The position numbers and the translations under genes were made by a program. Below the pieces are notes generated by a model that had not been told where the DNA came from, made no database searches, and saw only the letters and a program-made list of their open reading frames with translations. From positions 1,488,001 through 1,552,000 of the forward strand of contig OZ025276.1 of NCBI GenBank assembly GCA_964019165.1: a DNA stretch of 64,000 bases. Direction: 5' to 3'. The stretch is from Mastigias papua (lineage: Eukaryota; Cnidaria; Scyphozoa; Rhizostomeae; Mastigiidae). Below are positions 23,511 to 34,289 of this stretch, one piece after another (the first letter of the stretch is position 1; each line of letters starts with the position of its first letter).

Positions 23511-24092
23511 TTATATAACAAGTCCTAGGATTCCAGATATACTTTTTGCCGTTCCAAAGTGTGGAAATGGTGAGGAAGTCGTGTCACAAAAATTGGGAGA
23601 CTTTCCCCTGCCAACAATACCATTTGGATAATCCCTCGGCACATTGATCATTTGTTCTCCCCCACTTACTGGTTTTACATCACTGGTCTCAGGTGACTGA
23701 CTCTCGGTGCGGGCTTCTGGCATTAAGGAGGGTCGGGGCTCTTCCATATCGTGGGCAATATTTCTACATTCCTCCACGAGCTGGTTCATGTCCTTTCCTA
23801 GGTGTTCCACATCATAGGCAGCTACGGGAGCGAAAGTTTCTGCCTGGGGTAGGTCATGGGAAGGAGCATGGGAGCAGGAATATTTCCTATCCCAGCAGTA
23901 CTTTTCCACATGACCCACCCTCAAACAGCAATAGCAAATCGGTTGCCCATCTTCGGTTCGATAAATGTTCGTGCGATTGACAAACGGGTTTCTTGCGCTC
24001 TCCTCTGCCAATCTAACCCTCTTATTTATTGTTGAAATCACCGAGCTAAGCATGTCAATTACAAATTCTTTAAAGTCCGATATACAAATCAT
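23511..24092 (-). pseudogene. gag remnant with CCHC zinc knuckle
   Basis: A 194-codon frame. I chose the ATG at 24092 because upstream in-frame codons fall in the primer site and LTR. It contains CYCCLRVGHVEKYC, a CX2CX4HX4C retroviral zinc knuckle that binds RNA during packaging. A Pro/Glu-rich tail follows (PRPSLMPEARTESQ). It is shorter than a full gag, and capsid sequence upstream of the knuckle is missing. Confidence 0.65.
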
Positions 24093-24136
24093 GTTACCTC
24101 CAGAAGGTATGAGTTCGTCCCGCGTCGGGGCACCAA

Positions 24137-24745
24137 TGTAAAATAACACGATTTTACAGGGTAACAAATGTACAGAAATAATAGAAATAAGTCACAAAAA
24201 TACACAAGTTCCTTTGTAACAAAAAATGTCTTTCACTGACGCCGACTATAATGTAACAATACCTGACTGCGACTCTCCAACAATCTTGATAGCTAACTCA
24301 ATACAGTAACGAACTCCTTAACGGCAATAACAATATTCCAAAACAGCAACGCGACAACTCTAAACACGAACGACGACTTTGACTGTAACTCCAACTCACG
24401 ACAACTGGTAACGACAACTTCACATAACGACTGACTACACAGAACATTAAATGCTTTATTTATATCAACACACATGACGTAGCAAAATAAGTATAACATA
24501 TGACGGACTAAGGGGGCAATGCAATGGCATGGTAACATAACACAACAAACGACAGTATACTAAGATTAGACAATACGTCACAGACAAGTAAAGCAACATG
24601 ATGACAGTACCTGTGGGAGATGATGATGATGCAACACGTAGAATTATAATGACAGGGCAACAAAAAACGGAACATATAGGAACAGAGAACCAATGTTATG
24701 TAACATGACGAAGTCAAAGATAAAAATAAAACTAGTACTATAACA
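24137..24745 (-). repeat. 5' LTR
   Basis: A 609-bp LTR that begins TGTTATAGTACTAG at 24745 and ends GTGTTATTTTACA at 24137, next to the primer-binding site. Its left boundary cuts the Penelope-like reverse transcriptase (…TFTGLL), so it inserted into or recombined with that element. Confidence 0.78.
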
Positions 24746-25590
24746 AAAGCCCAGTGAAAGTTTTAGTACGATAAAGGCTGGTAGAAAAGCCAGTTTCATC
24801 ACATGTAACCAGAACATCAAAAATTGGCGGTTTAGTTTCTTCTTCAATATCAACGGTAAATTTAATGTTAGAATGAAAGTTATTAATATATTCAAGAAAC
24901 TTATCAATATGATCCCTATGTTTAAATAGGCAGAATGTATCATCGACATATCTACGATATACAACTGGTTTACATTCAGAAGGAAAACCAGTCAAGTATT
25001 TCTGTTCCAAAGAACACATGCAGATGTTAGGCATGGAGGGGCCCAGAGGAGGTCCCATGGCAATGCCATCAATTTGGTCATATAATCGCCCATTAAATAC
25101 AGACTGATTGTCCTTTACGGCAAAAGTAAGAAGGTTACGAAGTTGATCACGATTAAATCTGCAATCCCCAAACAAGAGTGTATCACGCAAACAGCAAATC
25201 AATACGCAGATCAATACACTCAGTAAGAGAAAGAGGCTAGAAATGTCGAAGCTAGCCATAACAAGGTCACAGTCTGGTTTGAAGTAAAAGCTTGCAACAA
25301 AGGAACAAAACCTTTTGTAAATATGTAGTTATAAGTACCAATTGAAGATACAATTGGCCTAGCAGGGCAGTTATCCTTATGAACCGTAGGTAGGCCATAG
25401 AGAATACCTGGGACACTCCCAGTGGGAAACAACTGATGGTACACTTCATCAGTTATGGCTCTCTGTTTCAGCAAAGTGTCACGGAGAAAGCGAACCAGCC
25501 TGTTCTCTCTTCTCTGACATATTTCAAGGATGTCGGTGTCAAGTCTGAAAGCTTTCGAGGCATCAGCCAAAAGAGCCTCGACCTTGTTAA
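24746..25590 (-). pseudogene. Penelope-like retroelement reverse transcriptase, 3' truncated
   Basis: The hallmarks of Penelope-like RT are visible: YGLPTVHKDN, CPARPIVSSIGTYNY, QIDGIAMGPPLGP and the catalytic YRRYVDDTFCLFKH. The frame shifts near 25240. The N-terminal finger region starts near 25570. The protein stops at the LTR boundary after RTKTFTG, so the RT thumb and the GIY-YIG endonuclease that normally follow are lost. These elements use target-primed reverse transcription and occur widely in animals. Confidence 0.88.
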
Positions 25591-26367
25591 CATAGTCAGG
25601 ATATAGTCAGATTAGTCAAAATAGTATATTGAAGGTATTCTCTATGTAACTTGCAGCACAGTAGAATGTGTGTATCACTTGTATAGAACAGTGCATCTCA
25701 AGTATTTCTAGCAAAGCCCCCATAGAAAGAGAGAGTAGCTTGCACCCCTCACTTGCTAAAAATAAAATCATTATATATAGACACAGCAGAGGGGGCAAAA
25801 GGGGCATTGCCCCAAACTCCATTTCACTTGGCAATCCTACCTCCCAAGTGCCTTTGAGCTAGTTTTTCCAACTAGTTTAGGTTTTCTAACCCCCTGGGAA
25901 AATTTGCCATCCAAGACCCCCTGGCTACACAGAGCCAGCTACATCACTGATTTTATATAAACATTGTATATGTATACCATTTCCCCTGGCTCATATGCAG
26001 CCCCCATCACATAAGATTGAGTACCCAAAGGGATGCACACCCCACTTCCTAAGGAACAGTGCTGTGGAGAAACACTGCTATAGATCCATCAGTGCTCTTT
26101 ATCTTCATTTGGATCTGTACTTATTTATTCAATATATTAATTTAACTAGTTAATATATTAATCTATTCCTTTACATTTTGAATGTTTAAAGTGCAAAACT
26201 TACAACATGAAGAAGTAAAATAGCAAGAGCAAATAGTTGACAATATACATATAATAACTTAAAGGAACAGAGCAAGAAATCTTTCAAAACAATTCAGAAA
26301 TAGGTAGGAACAGCAAAAAGCCCAACAATTTAACTTTTCTGTGAAACAGAAGCAAAAGCCTAACATA
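25591..26367. other. No recognisable gene
   Basis: These 0.78 kb of AT-rich sequence hold no frame with known motifs. I see no clear repeat or RNA gene. Confidence 0.6.
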
Positions 26368-28625
26368 TCAATGAATAATTATATAACTGCTTAGAATACT
26401 ACATTGGAAACATCTCAGGATTACATTTGGGGAATAACATTTTCTATCCTTCCCTTGATGAAGAAATACTCGCAATTTTCGCTTATCTTTACAAAATGCG
26501 CAGAGGCTAGCGATGCGTGCAAGGAGAGATTTTGGTCCTTTTGATCTTAGCTCTTGGCATTTTACAATAAGGGATAACCTTTTTGGCTGGCTCAGGCACT
26601 GAAAAAAGCTGATGCAGTTCACTAGTAACAGAGGCATGTATACTTCCCCTTTTTCTTCTGACATCATTTCCATTGTCCTAAATTCAGAAACAAACCTTGG
26701 CACAGTAAAAATCAAGTCATGAATTTTACGAGTTACATTACATTCAGGAAAAAAGACAGGACAAACTTCTCCAAACTCATTACATAGTTGCTTTATAGAT
26801 GCAATCTCATCTGAAGTTAGGTGTTTACTTTTAAGAAACAATAAAGGGAAAATTGTGCTGAAAATACCAAACACAGTGTTAATTTTGTGATGGAAATCAG
26901 GTTTATCTGCAACAACATTACACAGACTTTTGTAAGTATTCAATACCAATTTACAACGGTTACCAACAAAAACATTCCCATGTTAGGCTTGCCTTATTAT
27001 TACTATCTTCTACCGTCCTATTAAGCAACTTCTCCATGCTACCCATCTTACATGCAGCCCTAGCCTTAAGCTCATCAGACATTTTACTTAGCTCAACAAT
27101 GTCCAGCTGCAGTCTGTCCTCCTCACCCAGGGCATCATCTATCATGCTTTTCAAAATGCCAGCCAAGTCACCCTTCTCAAGTTCTCTACAACGCAAACAC
27201 ATATAACATTCAACAGTGGTAAATCCTCAGAAGGGCTGAAACAGTCACATAAAGTATGCACCCAACTGCTACAATCATCACATTGTACCCATGTTATACT
27301 ATCATCAAAATGTGTAATGCAACAAATTAAAGAAGAGCACATTTCTTGAGATTTTTTTTACCAGATGCTTTTTGGTAAGTTTAGCTATACTGATATTATC
27401 ATCAACTCCCCTTTTACTACTGCGTCAATCCTCCCAATTTGATTTTCGATTTCCACAAGTTCCTCCCCAAGCTTGTGTAGCTTCTCATTTCTCTCTGACA
27501 ACAGCAAGCTAACGTCCAGCCACTCGTTGCTCACTTCCATATCACCGTTTTCCTCTCCATATCCTATCTCTTCCTTGTCAAGCTGTTGACAATATCCCAA
27601 GAGCACATTATATAAATAGAGTGTTATTCCAAGAAGAATATGCAAAACAGGGGGCACAACAAATCTGAGATCCTTAATGCAAAATAGCATTTTCTCTATA
27701 ACACTATTGTGATGCTTTCCATTTTCTCTCATGTTGCCATGACATCTATCATCACACAAATTTTCATTGTAGTTAAGTTGGTAATCATCTACAGATCTTA
27801 ATTCTACAGAACAAGTCTCTGGAGTATGGGGGTGGCCACCATGGTTCCAAAGATGGTCAAGTGTTACAAGGTCTATACTACTTGGGAACGTTGAACCCGA
27901 GCCCTGATGACCTAACATATCATCTATGAAATGAAAGTCACCACCTGAGAATTCTTTCACTCTTCAACCTCTGATATTGAAATCATCTTTTTGAATAGCA
28001 TCAATTTGTTCTCTGAACATTCCCAATACTTTCTACATGTTTTCCAGAGTGTCTGCTCCTTCAAACATGCAGTAAAGGTGGATATTATCGACAGAACCAC
28101 AACTGATGCTATTGATGAGTTCTACATGCATCTTCACATTCCCACCACCTTTATCACCTGCGAAAAGTATCCAAATCTCATTGTTAACAATTGAAGGGTC
28201 TTGCTCACTAGGCAACTTTTCAAAGATATCAGCTATGAACTGCGAAAAATGGGAGACCCTAAGAAATGGCAGCATTTCAGTGTACTCAGATGTAACCATT
28301 GGCTTCAAAGCCATGAGGCCACTCTCAACTATTGATTTCCCTACAACATGTCTTGTCGGTAAATTCTCAGCCATTCTTATATTACTCTCAAAAGGCCAAA
28401 CATTACAACCCAATTTAGCAAAGACACCCTTAAATCTCTTATCTTATTCATACTGAGTCTTGAAAGGGCCTTGATACTAATTGCTTCTTTCACTGAAATC
28501 TTCCTCTCTCTTAAAATTCCAGCATCTTCGGCAGCTCTCTGAAAGAAAAGACACTTTGTTTTAATCAGTTTGACAGCTAGGATGTCTTTTGCCATCAACA
28601 CAAAATCTTCCACCAGAGACAACAC
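26368..28625 (-). pseudogene. Large PHD-finger-containing protein of unknown function (decayed or multi-exon)
   Basis: Read right to left: KALSRLSMNKIRDLR (28500), PFESNIRMAE (28390), ILFAGDKGGGNVKMH (28170), PPVLHILLGITLYLYN (27650), a coiled-coil-like stretch (27400-27540), part of a PHD-type zinc finger (WVQCDDCSSWVHTLC near 27290) and FIFTVPRFVSEF-like sequence (26690). The frames shift repeatedly, with some candidate introns. Proteins with this AGDKGG-type order are repeated in many invertebrate genomes and are probably transposon-borne, but I do not know a name or activity. The missing half of the PHD cysteines could lie across a frameshift. Confidence 0.5.
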
Positions 28626-28707
28626 CCATTATGTCAAATGAAAGGTTAGCTCTCTCTCTCTAAGTATCTTTGGATTAACAGGTGAGTTTGGCTGTGATGA
28701 TGACATT

Positions 28708-29320
28708 CTAGCATGGGGCATTTAATTTCCAGAACCCTTTGCTTTCCTCCTCAGCAAATCTCTTACTAAAAATGATGCTATCTGGGCTGCTTCCAAGAAA
28801 CCCGCAGGGAAAAAGAAATACTCCACATTCTAGTACTTTGTTGCCAGTTTCATTTGAATATATTTCAAAGGCAATTTTCTCATGCATTTGTCCCCGTATC
28901 ACTGCATCTCTTTTGCTAATAGAATAGTCCCTTCTTAGTTTTGTTAAAAGTGAAGGAGGGATTGGTATTTTCTTAGGTTTTCTTCTCTGTATAGCATTAA
29001 TTAAGTTCCCAAAATCACTTCCTGTTAGTCTCATTTTATGGTACTGCCCCCAAAGTGATGTGCTTCTCTGACCTGCTGTCCTATTGGAAAGCCAAAAAAT
29101 CTTTTCCTCAGTACCTTTGGCCTTTCTAATAAAGGATTCTCCTTATAAATGAGCAACTGCAAGTCCAAGACAGTTGTAGACATGCATAGATAATCAATAG
29201 TGATACATCTAATGAATGAGCAAGTTTGACATTCAATGTTAATATGGCTATTGAAAAAACTTGCCTCTCTCTTGCAAACAGAAAAAATTAGCTTTCCATT
29301 AAGTTTAGATTCATGCATTT
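28708..29320 (-). pseudogene. YqaJ-type (lambda exonuclease-like) nuclease, decayed
   Basis: The core frame at 28708-29034 shows the family order: RLTGSDFGNLI, then RGQMHEKIAFEIYS, then FLFPCGFLGSSPDSII with the catalytic Asp, then a position expected to hold the catalytic Glu-x-Lys. There I read GFWKLNAPC, so the Glu is lost. The upstream frame (29031-29318) gives further N-terminal sequence. YqaJ nucleases degrade DNA 5' to 3' in phage recombination, and animal versions travel with transposases. It lies directly downstream of the split transposase and was probably part of the same element. Confidence 0.65.
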
Positions 29321-29509
29321 TTAAGTCAGAACATCACAGGGCGCCCTAAAGTACCTCAGTCACTAGCTCCTTACCTGTAAAAAATACCCTGAAAATTTCA
29401 GCCTCATGCTAGGTGGTTTGGAAGATTTCTTGTCACAAAGATTGCCAAGTGGCGGTATTTTAATTTTATGAGAAAAACCCATTCTAGTGAAAAGTTATTT
29501 AGAGTATCA

Positions 29510-29736
29510 TTAAAACAACCCTGGCTGATACATTATTCCCTCCTTTTCTTTTGTTTTATCCCATAGTCCTCTTCTAATTGCTCTCACCTTCTTTCTCTGC
29601 AGTTCTGATTTTGTTGTTGACTCGTTCTCTGCTATTCCTATTCTTTTTCCATCAGATACCTGAAGTCCAATTTCAGTGTGACAACCAACTGCAAGGCCTA
29701 ACTTTCCTAGCACAGCTGAATTGACCTAGAGCCATT
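29510..29736 (-). pseudogene. C-terminal part of a split Mutator-like transposase
   Basis: Contains GKLGLAVGCHTEIG, then a basic Arg/Lys-rich region and EKEGIMYQPGLF. It continues the transposase at 32598-33440. After removal of the Harbinger element and one ATT copy, the sequence reads AVASVNNGSRSIQ across the join; one extra base near 29720 then shifts frame into this segment. The call to a Mutator-like family rests on the N-terminal half. Confidence 0.62.
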
Positions 29737-29944
29737 ATTAGAGAGTTTACGCAAGGACGACGATAACGATAACGATAACCATAGGAAGCCGTTTCAGCTT
29801 AGTGCGCACGCGCCGATGGTGATTCCCCTAACGTTATCGTTGTCACCTAGTGTTCTAGAACGATAGAAATCAGATCTATCGTTCTCTGACAACCATAGCA
29901 CTATACAAAAAACGCTTAGCTTTCAAGTGAAGAAAAAGACTAAA

Positions 29945-31091
29945 ATGGCATCACCAAGTCTTTTACCATCAAATCCGAAGACTATTGGGTAAGAGTTTGG
30001 CTTTTAGCTTGTTTTTACTAGCATATTCCATTTCACTATCACGTAAAAGAATGCCGCTTTCTTTCAGAAGACTCCAGCTTTCGTGTTTATGTCATTTTTA
30101 CCTCATTTCATTGGCCTGAAGTGAACCTGGATCTATACACATATATTCACCAAGTAGTAAAATAAAATTGCGTGACAACTGAAAGTGAAGTGACCGATTG
30201 CATAACTTTCTAGTCTATTATGCTCTACAACACTGTAATGGTTTAGTACTACTTGTGGCGATGAGATATGAATGTATTTTTAACACAAACATAATTTTCC
30301 CTATTCCTAACACAATAAGTTATTCTATAACTTTATTTTGCTACTGAAGGAAACGCTTTAAATGGACAAGTAGCCACGATGAGCTTCTTTTGAGAGAGGT
30401 TATGAAGTCTGAACTTTGGATAACGAAGGCTGGCAGCCCAGAGAGGGGGGAAAAGTGGAAGAAAATCGCAGATTCGCTTAACGTTATAGAGTCACCAAGG
30501 TTTGAAGTGAACCATAGATCGACACGGGACCGTTTTCAATTCCTATTTGAGAAAAGAAAGGCCAAAAATAGAGAAGAGGAGAGGGCAAGTGGTATTTCGC
30601 CAGATATGGATGATATTGATAAGCTGCTTGATGAGCTGATAGAACTATTTCAAACAGCAAATTTGGAGCATGAAAATGTGACAAAGCAGAAAGCTGATAA
30701 GGCGGCAATAAATGCTGAAAAGGGGTTAGAGATGAGGAGAATGTCGATGGAGACTATGGGAGAGTCCTCTAAAAGACAAGCTCGAGATGATGGCAGAGGA
30801 AAAGAGAAAAGAGCAAGGAGGGCTCAAAATGAAACGTTCGAGTATCTGAATGAAAAATTAAAATTTGACACTGAGTGGAGAAGAAAGGAATTTGAACTAA
30901 AAGAGCGCAAATTAGCAGAGAAATCGAAAAGCAGAGAGAGTAAAGACAAAGATAACGAGTTTTTCAGAGCACATATAGAGAGAAGATTCGATGCTATTTG
31001 CAGCCAAATAAAGCGACAAAACGAAATTTTGGTGCAGATTTCAAAGCAGCTACAAGACCAGAACGCTTTGATTCGCTCTTTGACAAAATAA
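29945..31091 (+). CDS. Harbinger Myb/SANT-like DNA-binding protein (two exons)
   Basis: Exon 1 is 29945-29988 (MASPSLLPSNPKTIG), with donor GG|GTAAGA. Exon 2 starts at 30350 after acceptor CTACTGAAG. The joined frame gives KRFKWTSSHDELLLREVMKS, the start of a Myb/SANT-like trihelix with its tryptophans (also LWITKAG and EKWKKIADSL). The C-terminal half is a long charged coiled coil (KLKFDTEWRRKEFELKERK). In Harbinger systems this partner binds the element ends and imports the transposase into the nucleus. The total is about 261 residues, normal for the family. Without the splice the frame starts inside exon 2 and loses the first helix. Confidence 0.82.
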
Positions 31092-31278
31092 GTTACTTTT
31101 ATTATTTTATTAGCCACTTTGACATGAATGTTGTGATATTTGCTGATATGAAGTTTTCAATTTCTTTCAATTCGTCCTTTGCATAAAACAGCATCATTTC
31201 TACCTGTCTAGTTACATTCCCAAAAGTTTATACATGTTACATAGTGAGAAAAAACGAAATCAAATCAATCAGGTAATA

Positions 31279-32424
31279 TTATGGCTGGTTAAAATAATCC
31301 CTTATGCGTGGTGGATCAATTTGAAAAAATTCTGATGTAATGCTACCATACAAACAATTTCTTGCATTTTTTAATAATGTACATACAATATACATTTCTC
31401 CTACGGCACTTAGCTGGATTTTTAAATTTCTCTTAAAGTCTAAAAATTTAAAATAGTTAACAGTATCTCCAAACAGCCACTCTACACTGACCCTAACTGA
31501 ACTCATTCTTTGGTTCCATTCCTGTTGCTGTTCCGTTAGAGCTGCATTTCTGAATGGAGCTTGGAGTTGTGGACGAAGGGGGTATGCAGGGTCCCCATAA
31601 ATGCACATTATGTCACCATTTGGAGCAAAGGAATGCTCCTCAAGTAACTGCAGGAGTCCAGACTCTCTCAGCATCCCACTATCGTGCCTTCTCCCTTCAA
31701 ATGGTCCGTGAAGAAAAGCAACCAGTCCATCTGGTGTAGCAACCGATTGAAACTTGATGGCATGTACTCTTTTATGTCCATTGTACAGCACTCTCTGATT
31801 TATGCCTGGTCTAGATATGGGCCTCACAGTCCCATCTATAAACCCCCAACAGTTCTTCAATGGTGCACCTTTAGCATAAATTGCATCTGCGTATCTTAGA
31901 AGGTTTACCGGTGACAAAAGTTCTCTTTGAAAGGTATTGAGCAGAAAACCCCATTGTTCATTTAGCTTTCTCATCACAGTGTTGAAAATAATGCAGATTT
32001 CTGGCACTGGTCTCGCAAATCGTGGAACTAAATCCAAATATCGACAGGGGTATGCAACACGTTTCAAAAGGATGCAGATGGCTTCTGTAGCATCGACTCT
32101 AAGACGATTGTACGTAAGAATTTCCTCTGGCAAGTCAAATATGTCTTTCAAGTCAAAAATATCCTTCTTTTCGAATCTAAACTCAGCCCTACACTCATCA
32201 TTTGATATCTGATCAAGGTCAAATGCTTCATACTTCCAGTATGGTATAACCAGACTGCTATTAGGTCTATTTGCCATGTTGATAAGAGCCATTTCTTCTT
32301 CGTCAATAACATTTAAATCATGCGCCATAAAAAGAGCATCATCTACGTTGTTTTCAGCCATATCTTTAGAGTTTAACAATTTTTGGATAGTGTTTATGTT
32401 GGAGGTTTTATTCCGCCCTTCCAA
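31279..32424 (-). CDS. Harbinger transposase (DDE_Tnp_4 / HARBI1-type)
   Basis: An intact 381-residue frame. The catalytic triad can be read as GFIDGT (first Asp), YGDPAYPL (second Asp) and SVRVSVEWLFGD (Glu), in the RNase H-like order and spacing of Harbinger transposases. HKRVHAIKFQSVATPDG and FEGRRHDSGML between them are family landmarks. The N-terminal ~150 residues hold the helical region. It cuts and pastes the element with the Myb-like partner. It converges with that gene, with the stop codons about 190 bp apart. Confidence 0.93.
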   Translation of the reverse strand: MEGRNKTSNINTIQKLLNSKDMAENNVDDALFMAHDLNVIDEEEMALINMANRPNSSLVIPYWKYEAFDLDQISNDECRAEFRFEKKDIFDLKDIFDLPEEILTYNRLRVDATEAICILLKRVAYPCRYLDLVPRFARPVPEICIIFNTVMRKLNEQWGFLLNTFQRELLSPVNLLRYADAIYAKGAPLKNCWGFIDGTVRPISRPGINQRVLYNGHKRVHAIKFQSVATPDGLVAFLHGPFEGRRHDSGMLRESGLLQLLEEHSFAPNGDIMCIYGDPAYPLRPQLQAPFRNAALTEQQQEWNQRMSSVRVSVEWLFGDTVNYFKFLDFKRNLKIQLSAVGEMYIVCTLLKNARNCLYGSITSEFFQIDPPRIRDYFNQP

Positions 32425-32597
32425 TACAGGTACGGATGTTAGCTCTCATCTTACGTCAAACAGTGATTTACGTAAAGGCCCAAGCCCTACCGGTGCTAAT
32501 GCTTAAATCAAATTTACCACGACGATAACGGAAACGATACGGCTGACCTCTATGGTTATCGTTCCCGTTCCCGTTGTCATTGCGTAAACTCTCTATT

Positions 32598-33440
32598 GAC
32601 ACTGGCAACTGCACCGGCAGTGCATAGCTCTACATTCCTCTTCCTTGAAAAATTTTCTTAGGGCACCTTTTCCAGATCATATTGTTCTATGATTGGTTAG
32701 GATTTTGTGTATGTGAATCCAATCTGCTCAATAAAGCTGGATCTGACAGATCTTTGAAAATGGGAAGTATAACCTCTACAATAGCTGCTGGAAACCCCTT
32801 CTTTGACTTGTACTCCATAGTGCCATTAGCTTTGTCTTTGTTCCAGCCACACCAAGAGTTGTTTCCTTCCGGGCAGAAATGGTGTTGGGGGTTCTCCTGG
32901 CTTGAAGCAACATGGTATAAGCTGGCCATTGTATCTTTTATCATTCCCTCACTATTATTCTTTTTTTGGCGTATTGCTAATCCATAATACTTCTGCAGTG
33001 TGTCTACAACCTGGTCTGTAAGCCTTCCTTTGCCTCCACTTTTTTGTCCCATCACTCAAATCTTTCTTTGCGAAAGACGACTTCAATTTGTGTAGTCTTG
33101 TACCCATATGGTTTTGGATATGCCCAACACATTCCTTTTTCTCTACAACCACATCACTTCCATAGGGCTTTGCTTCTGACACAGTTTTGAAAGTTGATGA
33201 ATCTCCATCCCCAATAAATGAAAGATAGCGAAGGTCCTTCTTCTCTACAGATCTTTTAAACATGTCAAGAACACCATCAACTTCCATTTTTCCTGATGAT
33301 CCTGTATGATTAATTGTGCAGACTAAGTCATGGTCTACTTTCTACATCTGAAATTCATTTGAATTTCTGTCCATACTTTGTGGGCATCACAACTTTTACA
33401 CTTTTTGGATTTCGAATCACACACAGAAAAACACACATGC
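32598..33440 (-). pseudogene. Mutator-like transposase, N-terminal and central part, interrupted by Harbinger
   Basis: Read right to left: INHTGSSGKMEVDGVLDMF, LSFIGDGDSSTFKTV, KPYGSDVVVEKKECVGH, MGTRLHKLK, GGKGRLTDQVVDTLQKYYG, ENPQHHFCPEG, NSWCGW and ILPIFKDLSDPALL. These landmarks belong to the 'Mutator-like transposase domain' proteins common in invertebrate genomes; IGDGDS supplies a catalytic-type acidic pair. A frameshift near 33050 and another near 32690 disable it, and the Harbinger insertion cuts it at 32597. The YqaJ gene downstream fits the same element. Confidence 0.7.
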
Positions 33441-33599
33441 ACAGGTCAGTTACAAGATGGAAACTCCAAGAAATATTCAAAACATCGCAACACCAAATGC
33501 GGTGCTTCAACAAAATCAGTGACAACGATAAAACGCTAATGAAGATTCCAATGATACAGTTTGTTGTGTGTTACACTATGAGGGGGATATGAGTTCACA

Positions 33600-34289
33600 A
33601 TGTTCGAAGAAATGGAGTGGCATCGTAATCAGATAAATAAACAAGAAGAGGACGAAATAAGAGTATATCATCACAGACCGATAGACTAAGATAATGATGA
33701 AGACTTTCATATGATAGATATCTTTTGAAATATAATAGATTTCAATCAAGATAATGGCGATTCTGATGATGGGTACATTTCACTTGATGATGATGATGAA
33801 GTAGATTTTACATATTCGGGGTATGATTCTTTTTTAATCATTTTTTATTTAAGTTAGAAACTATGGTAGATATTGGTGAAAGGGAGTGATTAAAATTTTT
33901 ATTAGGTATATGTTCGGGTATGGTATGGTAGTAAAGTGTGATGTCTATATAAATAAGGTGTTGTTATTTCATGTATTTACTATGGATGTGTTATTTCGGT
34001 GCACCAATGCAGATGGTGTCAGTAGTTAAAGATGATCATGAAATTTTGAAAGAAATGGTATTCACAGGAAATACTGCATGGTATATTATTAAGTATTATA
34101 GACTTGGGGATACACATCAGGCTATAGAATACTGGATTAATTGCTATATAGAATCATAGATTCGAAAAAAGTCTGAAAGATTGGCTAACCACTGAAAACA
34201 ACAACAACGGGAGTGAGGTCACAACCAGAACATAAATTTAGATGAATTTATCTATTTAATAGTATATATGCAAAGTTTTCATCAGCTAT
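33600..34289. other. No recognisable gene; short GAT-rich tract
   Basis: AT-rich sequence with a GAT-rich tract at 33755-33805. The 62-codon open frame at 33971-34159 has no known motif. No RNA gene is seen. Confidence 0.5.

Larger units (their letters stand above)
23143..24745 (-). mobile_element. Small LTR retrotransposon, internally deleted, 3' LTR truncated
   Basis: Minus-strand order: 5' LTR 24745-24137 (TGTTATAG...TTTTACA); a primer-binding-site-like TTGGTGCCCCGACGCGGG; gag remnant; polypurine tract GAAGGAGGGAG at 23400-23390; and the start of a 3' LTR, 23386-23143. The 3' LTR keeps only its first ~244 bp and is joined directly to the virus-like gene. With no pol, it is a non-autonomous derivative. 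Shared LTR sequence is about 95% identical by eye. Confidence 0.8.
29740..32594. mobile_element. Complete Harbinger (PIF/Harbinger) DNA transposon
   Basis: This 2,855-bp element has terminal inverted repeats starting AGAGAGTTTACGCAA at 29740 and the complement ending at 32594. The match continues imperfectly for about 50 bp with GATAACGATAACC-like subrepeats. The target duplication is ATT (29737-29739 and 32595-32597), the 3-bp size typical of the superfamily. It holds the expected two convergent genes, a Myb/SANT-like protein (+) and a DDE transposase (-), both apparently intact. The element may be autonomous or recently so. Confidence 0.9.

Noticed and set aside
24093..24167. Upstream extension of the gag-like frame
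   Set aside because: It reads through the primer-binding site and the LTR edge; the ATG at 24092 is more sensible.
30484..31117. Minus-strand open frames opposite the Harbinger Myb-like gene
   Set aside because: They are shadows of the plus-strand coding exon.
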